The notes under the pieces: generated by a model | Databases searched by the model: none | What the model was told of the DNA's origin: nothing | What the model saw: the letters and a program-made list of their open reading frames with translations, nothing else | Source: Spirochaetaceae bacterium | GTDB lineage: Bacteria; Spirochaetota; Spirochaetia; Treponematales; Breznakiellaceae | Reading direction: 5' to 3' | Assembly (NCBI GenBank): GCA_031284645.1 | Contig: JAITXS010000120.1 | Span: forward strand, 1-8,724 | DNA length: 8,724 nt | Made by a program: the position numbers and the translations under genes | Shown: positions 6,380 to 8,724 of the stretch, one piece after another | Layout: each line of letters starts with the position of its first letter | How positions within the stretch are numbered: the stretch's first letter is position 1

Positions 6380-7298
6380 TGCGGACTTTCTCCCGTGGAA
6401 AAGGCTTCAACGCAGCGCTTAGAACAAAAATCAAAGATAACAGCGCCAGCACCGTAAAAACCAGCGGACTTATAAAACGAGGCTCTATCCTGCCCTGAAA
6501 AAAATTACGCAAAACTGTTTGCACTTCATTTGAATTCACAAAGACTTCGAGCATAAGGACGAGTCGAAAGACGATTGCCGAAAGGAAAAGATGGACAAGC
6601 GGGTTTTTGCCTGAGGGACACATAAAAGAAAGACCGACAAGCAGCGCGGCAAGCGGGAGAATCCGGCATAGAAACGAGGCAAAGCCTCTCTCAAAAGAGA
6701 GTTGAATTTCGGATGCGCTTAATGAAAAATCAAGATAGCAATTTTCCAAAACCCATACGGATTCTTTTTCAAAAGGCGTGCCCGGCGCTTTTATGATTTC
6801 GGAATGTGCGTCAATCGGGTTTTTTTCATAATACAGGGGGGATTCCGGAACTGAGATAACTCTGGCTGCGCTCTTGGTGGAAGGCTCTTCAAGCAGTATG
6901 ATCCCAATCTCCCCCTCGCTTAGCAGTAAGCCCGGTTTGGCAAGTTGTTCATTATGTGTGTGGTAGAACGGCACTTCCATCCCGGATGCTAAGGTCAAGC
7001 CTTGGACAAGCGCTGCGGCAAGAGCCGTGCTGATAAGACTGACCACGATAAATGATGCAAGCCGCGATATTTTATGCCGCAGTGAATAGTTTGTTGAAAG
7101 CCAAACGGTACTATACAGGCTTAAAGGAAGTGTCCAGACAATATGCGATACGGCGGTTTTGAGCGTGACAAGTGATTGTACGGGGCTTGATACGGTCGTA
7201 AAAATCCGGAGCTGTAAAAAACTCAATAGGGCTGAAATTATAAAAACAAGAAAAAAACAAACGGTGGTAAGCACCGCAAGCCGAACTATGCTTTTCAC
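6360..7298 (-). CDS. Membrane protein with 3+3 segments, partner of the 588-aa protein
   Basis: The 312-aa product begins at GTG (7298); no ATG is available in the frame before an upstream stop, and the ribosome binding site is weak. Membrane helices are predicted by eye near residues 8-30, 48-68, 80-104, 205-226, 234-254 and 276-298. Between the third and fourth lies a loop of about 100 residues (105-204), probably facing the periplasm and rich in beta-prone segments. The protein ends in a basic, polar tail. Its stop lies 20 bases inside the start of the 588-aa gene, which argues for one complex. I do not recognise a family. The shared layout with the 588-aa protein resembles a heterodimeric permease such as LptF/LptG, but the size is smaller and no signature residue confirms it. 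Confidence 0.72.
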   Translation of the reverse strand: MKSIVRLAVLTTVCFFLVFIISALLSFLQLRIFTTVSSPVQSLVTLKTAVSHIVWTLPLSLYSTVWLSTNYSLRHKISRLASFIVVSLISTALAAALVQGLTLASGMEVPFYHTHNEQLAKPGLLLSEGEIGIILLEEPSTKSAARVISVPESPLYYEKNPIDAHSEIIKAPGTPFEKESVWVLENCYLDFSLSASEIQLSFERGFASFLCRILPLAALLVGLSFMCPSGKNPLVHLFLSAIVFRLVLMLEVFVNSNEVQTVLRNFFQGRIEPRFISPLVFTVLALLSLIFVLSAALKPFPREKVRNDNAEF

Positions 7299-7380
7299 AC
7301 TCTTATCGTGCTTTAAAATAGAGTTTATTTCAAGACTCTGCGCTTAACATTACTTGATTGTAAAAGCGATACTTACTATA

Positions 7381-7409
7381 ACTATAAGTTAAGCAAACAC
7401 ACTAGACAA
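7381..7409 (-). promoter_or_regulatory. Candidate promoter for the membrane-protein pair
   Basis: Read on the minus strand, TTGTCT (7409-7404) and TATAGT (7386-7381) are separated by exactly 17 bases, matching the -35 at four and the -10 at five of six positions. Transcription would start near 7374, leaving a leader of about 75 bases. A second TATAGT lies at 7380-7375. The -35 overlaps an imperfect dyad at 7395-7431 (AAACAC with GTGTTT outside, CACTA with TAGTG inside), which might be an operator. Confidence 0.4.
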
Positions 7410-7558
7410 TTTTCATATAGTGAAAGTGTTTAGGGCGTGTTATTCCTTATCTGATATAGATTTAGTGAACTTATTGCAGGGAGCTAAAAAAATCAGATAT
7501 GGGGGTGTAAACAGATATGTAGCCAATATCTTTTTACATACTCCCAGGAGGAGCTTTT
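7410..7558. other. Non-coding leader of the integrase gene, with short repeats
   Basis: No coding frame is supported here. CAGATATG occurs at 7494-7501 and 7512-7519, 18 bases apart. An 8-bp inverted repeat (TATCTGAT at 7448-7455, ATCAGATA at 7492-7499) shares the same core. Repeated short sites next to an integrase gene are often arm-type binding sites or part of an attachment region. No tRNA gene is visible at this junction, and the attachment core cannot be fixed without the other end of the element. Confidence 0.35.
7546..7551 (+). promoter_or_regulatory. Strong Shine-Dalgarno site of the integrase
   Basis: AGGAGG lies seven bases before the ATG at 7559, a full match to the anti-Shine-Dalgarno core. 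The other genes here have weak or partial sites, so this leader stands out and fits an acquired gene. Confidence 0.75.
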
Positions 7559-8724
7559 ATGCGAATTCGGGAAAGTTTTACGTTGTATAGGCGTAAGGTA
7601 CCGTCTGGGGTGTACGTGTTTTACTACAGGGCGTACAGTGAAGACGGTAATCGGCAGTGCGGTCATTCAACCGGAATGACGACTAAGAGTGAGGCGCGTG
7701 AGTACTGTTATGGTCTTATGCGCGAGGGTAAGTTGCTATCCATCAAAAAAGAAAAGCCGGTAACCATTCCGACTTTTGAGGAGTATGCAAAGGGTTGGTG
7801 GGATTTTGACACTTGTCCGTATCTTAACAAGCGGAAATCCCGCAGGAGTATTTCCAAAAGTTATGCGCGGCAAGCGCAGCGCGTTACAAGTCTTTATTTA
7901 ATTACGGAGTTTGGGAAACGCGCAATCGACAAGATAACAACTTTTGAAGTTGACAAGTGGCTTTCATCGTTCCGCGAGAAAGGGCTGTCTAACAATACGG
8001 CGAACCTTGCTTTTAAGATTTTAAAACTTATGCTTGGTGAAGCGAAATTAAGCGGTGTCATAAAATCTAATCCGTGCGAGCCTGTGAAACTTTTACCCGC
8101 TAATCAAAAACAAATTGATATTTTAACGCCGGAAGAAGTCAAGGCGATATTTCCTGCCGACTGGCGTACTGTGTGGAGTGATGAATATATTTATATTCTA
8201 AACAAACTTGCGGCTTGTAGCGGTATGAGGTTTGGCGAACTGCTGGGGCTGAAAGGTGAATATCTTTATGACGGATATATAAACGTATGCGCACAGTTTA
8301 GCGTATATGGGTATGGTGATGTTAAGACACACAAGCCGCGCAATATTCCCATACCAAAAGTTGTCGAAGCTGATTTGAATAGGCTAAAGCAAAAGAACGG
8401 CAATGGCTTTTTATTTTCAAAGGACGGCGGCAATAAACCGATTAGCCGCCCTGTGGCATACAAGGGATTTTTCAAGGCTCTTGAAAAAATAGGCATAGAC
8501 AAAGATGCGCGGGAAAAACGGCATTTGTCTATGCACGGTTGGCGGCATTTCTTTAACACGACTATGCTAATGGCGAATGTGTCTGACACTAAAGTTATGA
8601 GTATGACGGGTCATTCTTCGGTGCAGATGAAAGAGCATTACACTCACTTTGACACAACAAAATTTAGCGAGGTGGTTGCGGTGCAAGAAAATTTACTTTG
8701 TGAAAACAAGCCAATCAAAACAAA
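7559..8724 (+). CDS. Tyrosine recombinase / phage-type integrase, 3' end cut by the right edge
   Basis: The enzyme cuts and rejoins DNA at attachment sites through a covalent 3'-phosphotyrosine bond. I translated 388 uninterrupted codons to the window edge; only the far C-terminus can be missing. Residues about 5-60 look like the beta-stranded arm-binding domain (TLYRRKVPSGVYVFYYRAY). Residues about 72-165 are the helical core-binding domain, and about 187-375 the catalytic domain. The catalytic residues are all present: Arg224 in SGMRFGELLGL, Lys256 in VKTHKPR, His326 and Arg329 in MHGWRH, His352 in MTGHSS, and the nucleophile Tyr361 in KEHYTHF. The protein should be active. It has a perfect ribosome binding site and lies beyond the chromosomal core, so it is probably the first gene of a prophage or integrative element extending to the right. 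XerC/XerD is less likely because of the N-terminal arm-binding domain. Confidence 0.93.
   Translation, partial: MRIRESFTLYRRKVPSGVYVFYYRAYSEDGNRQCGHSTGMTTKSEAREYCYGLMREGKLLSIKKEKPVTIPTFEEYAKGWWDFDTCPYLNKRKSRRSISKSYARQAQRVTSLYLITEFGKRAIDKITTFEVDKWLSSFREKGLSNNTANLAFKILKLMLGEAKLSGVIKSNPCEPVKLLPANQKQIDILTPEEVKAIFPADWRTVWSDEYIYILNKLAACSGMRFGELLGLKGEYLYDGYINVCAQFSVYGYGDVKTHKPRNIPIPKVVEADLNRLKQKNGNGFLFSKDGGNKPISRPVAYKGFFKALEKIGIDKDAREKRHLSMHGWRHFFNTTMLMANVSDTKVMSMTGHSSVQMKEHYTHFDTTKFSEVVAVQENLLCENKPIKT

Noticed and set aside
7541..7553. CTCC/GGAG pairing that might hide the integrase ribosome binding site
   Set aside because: Only four base pairs with a five-base loop, too weak to claim control.
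8266..8589. Minus-strand 107-aa frame
   Set aside because: It is antisense to the catalytic domain of the integrase.
1..8724. Sigma-54 (-24/-12) promoter, CRISPR array, tRNA or rRNA gene
   Set aside because: By eye I found no TGGC-N8-TTGC-type site with both elements intact, no spaced repeat array and no cloverleaf candidate; a profile scan could still find a weak one.

Overview
The window looks like a chromosome segment of a spirochaete, most probably a Treponema. This rests on the PcnB and RpoN proteins, on two large treponeme-like membrane proteins of unknown role, and on moderate G+C. No rRNA or tRNA gene and no species-specific marker is present, so the genus is an inference. The layout is a chromosomal core (about 1149-7298) flanked on both sides by foreign-looking DNA.

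Left flank (1-1148). Two minus-strand genes run off the left edge: a 110-aa protein with one membrane segment, and a very AT-rich (about 21% G+C by hand count), edge-truncated gene whose start codon overlaps the upstream stop (TGATG). A 33-bp palindrome lies inside the AT-rich gene. About 430 bases without a gene follow. They end in a 15-bp exact tandem repeat placed directly against a good promoter.

Core, plus strand (1149-4561). That promoter reads into a tight three-gene run: an alpha/beta-hydrolase of the monoacylglycerol lipase type, a poly(A) polymerase (pcnB; its start is better placed at a TTG that overlaps the lipase stop), and the alternative sigma factor RpoN (sigma-54). A perfect 9-bp hairpin contains the rpoN stop codon and sits between rpoN and the convergent genes.

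Core, minus strand (7298-4613). Two overlapping genes encode membrane proteins that share a layout: three membrane segments, a large soluble domain, then three more membrane segments. The 588-aa partner carries a helical, TPR-like stretch followed by a beta-rich stretch. The layout recalls the LptF/LptG permease pair, but this is only a structural hypothesis.

Right flank (7299-8724). A 260-base non-coding stretch with several short repeats leads to a tyrosine recombinase with a full catalytic set and a textbook Shine-Dalgarno site; it is cut by the right edge. This is probably the first gene of an integrated element lying mostly outside the window.

I found no fully convincing new multi-gene system. 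The best candidates for something undescribed are the left-edge gene pair and the paired membrane proteins.
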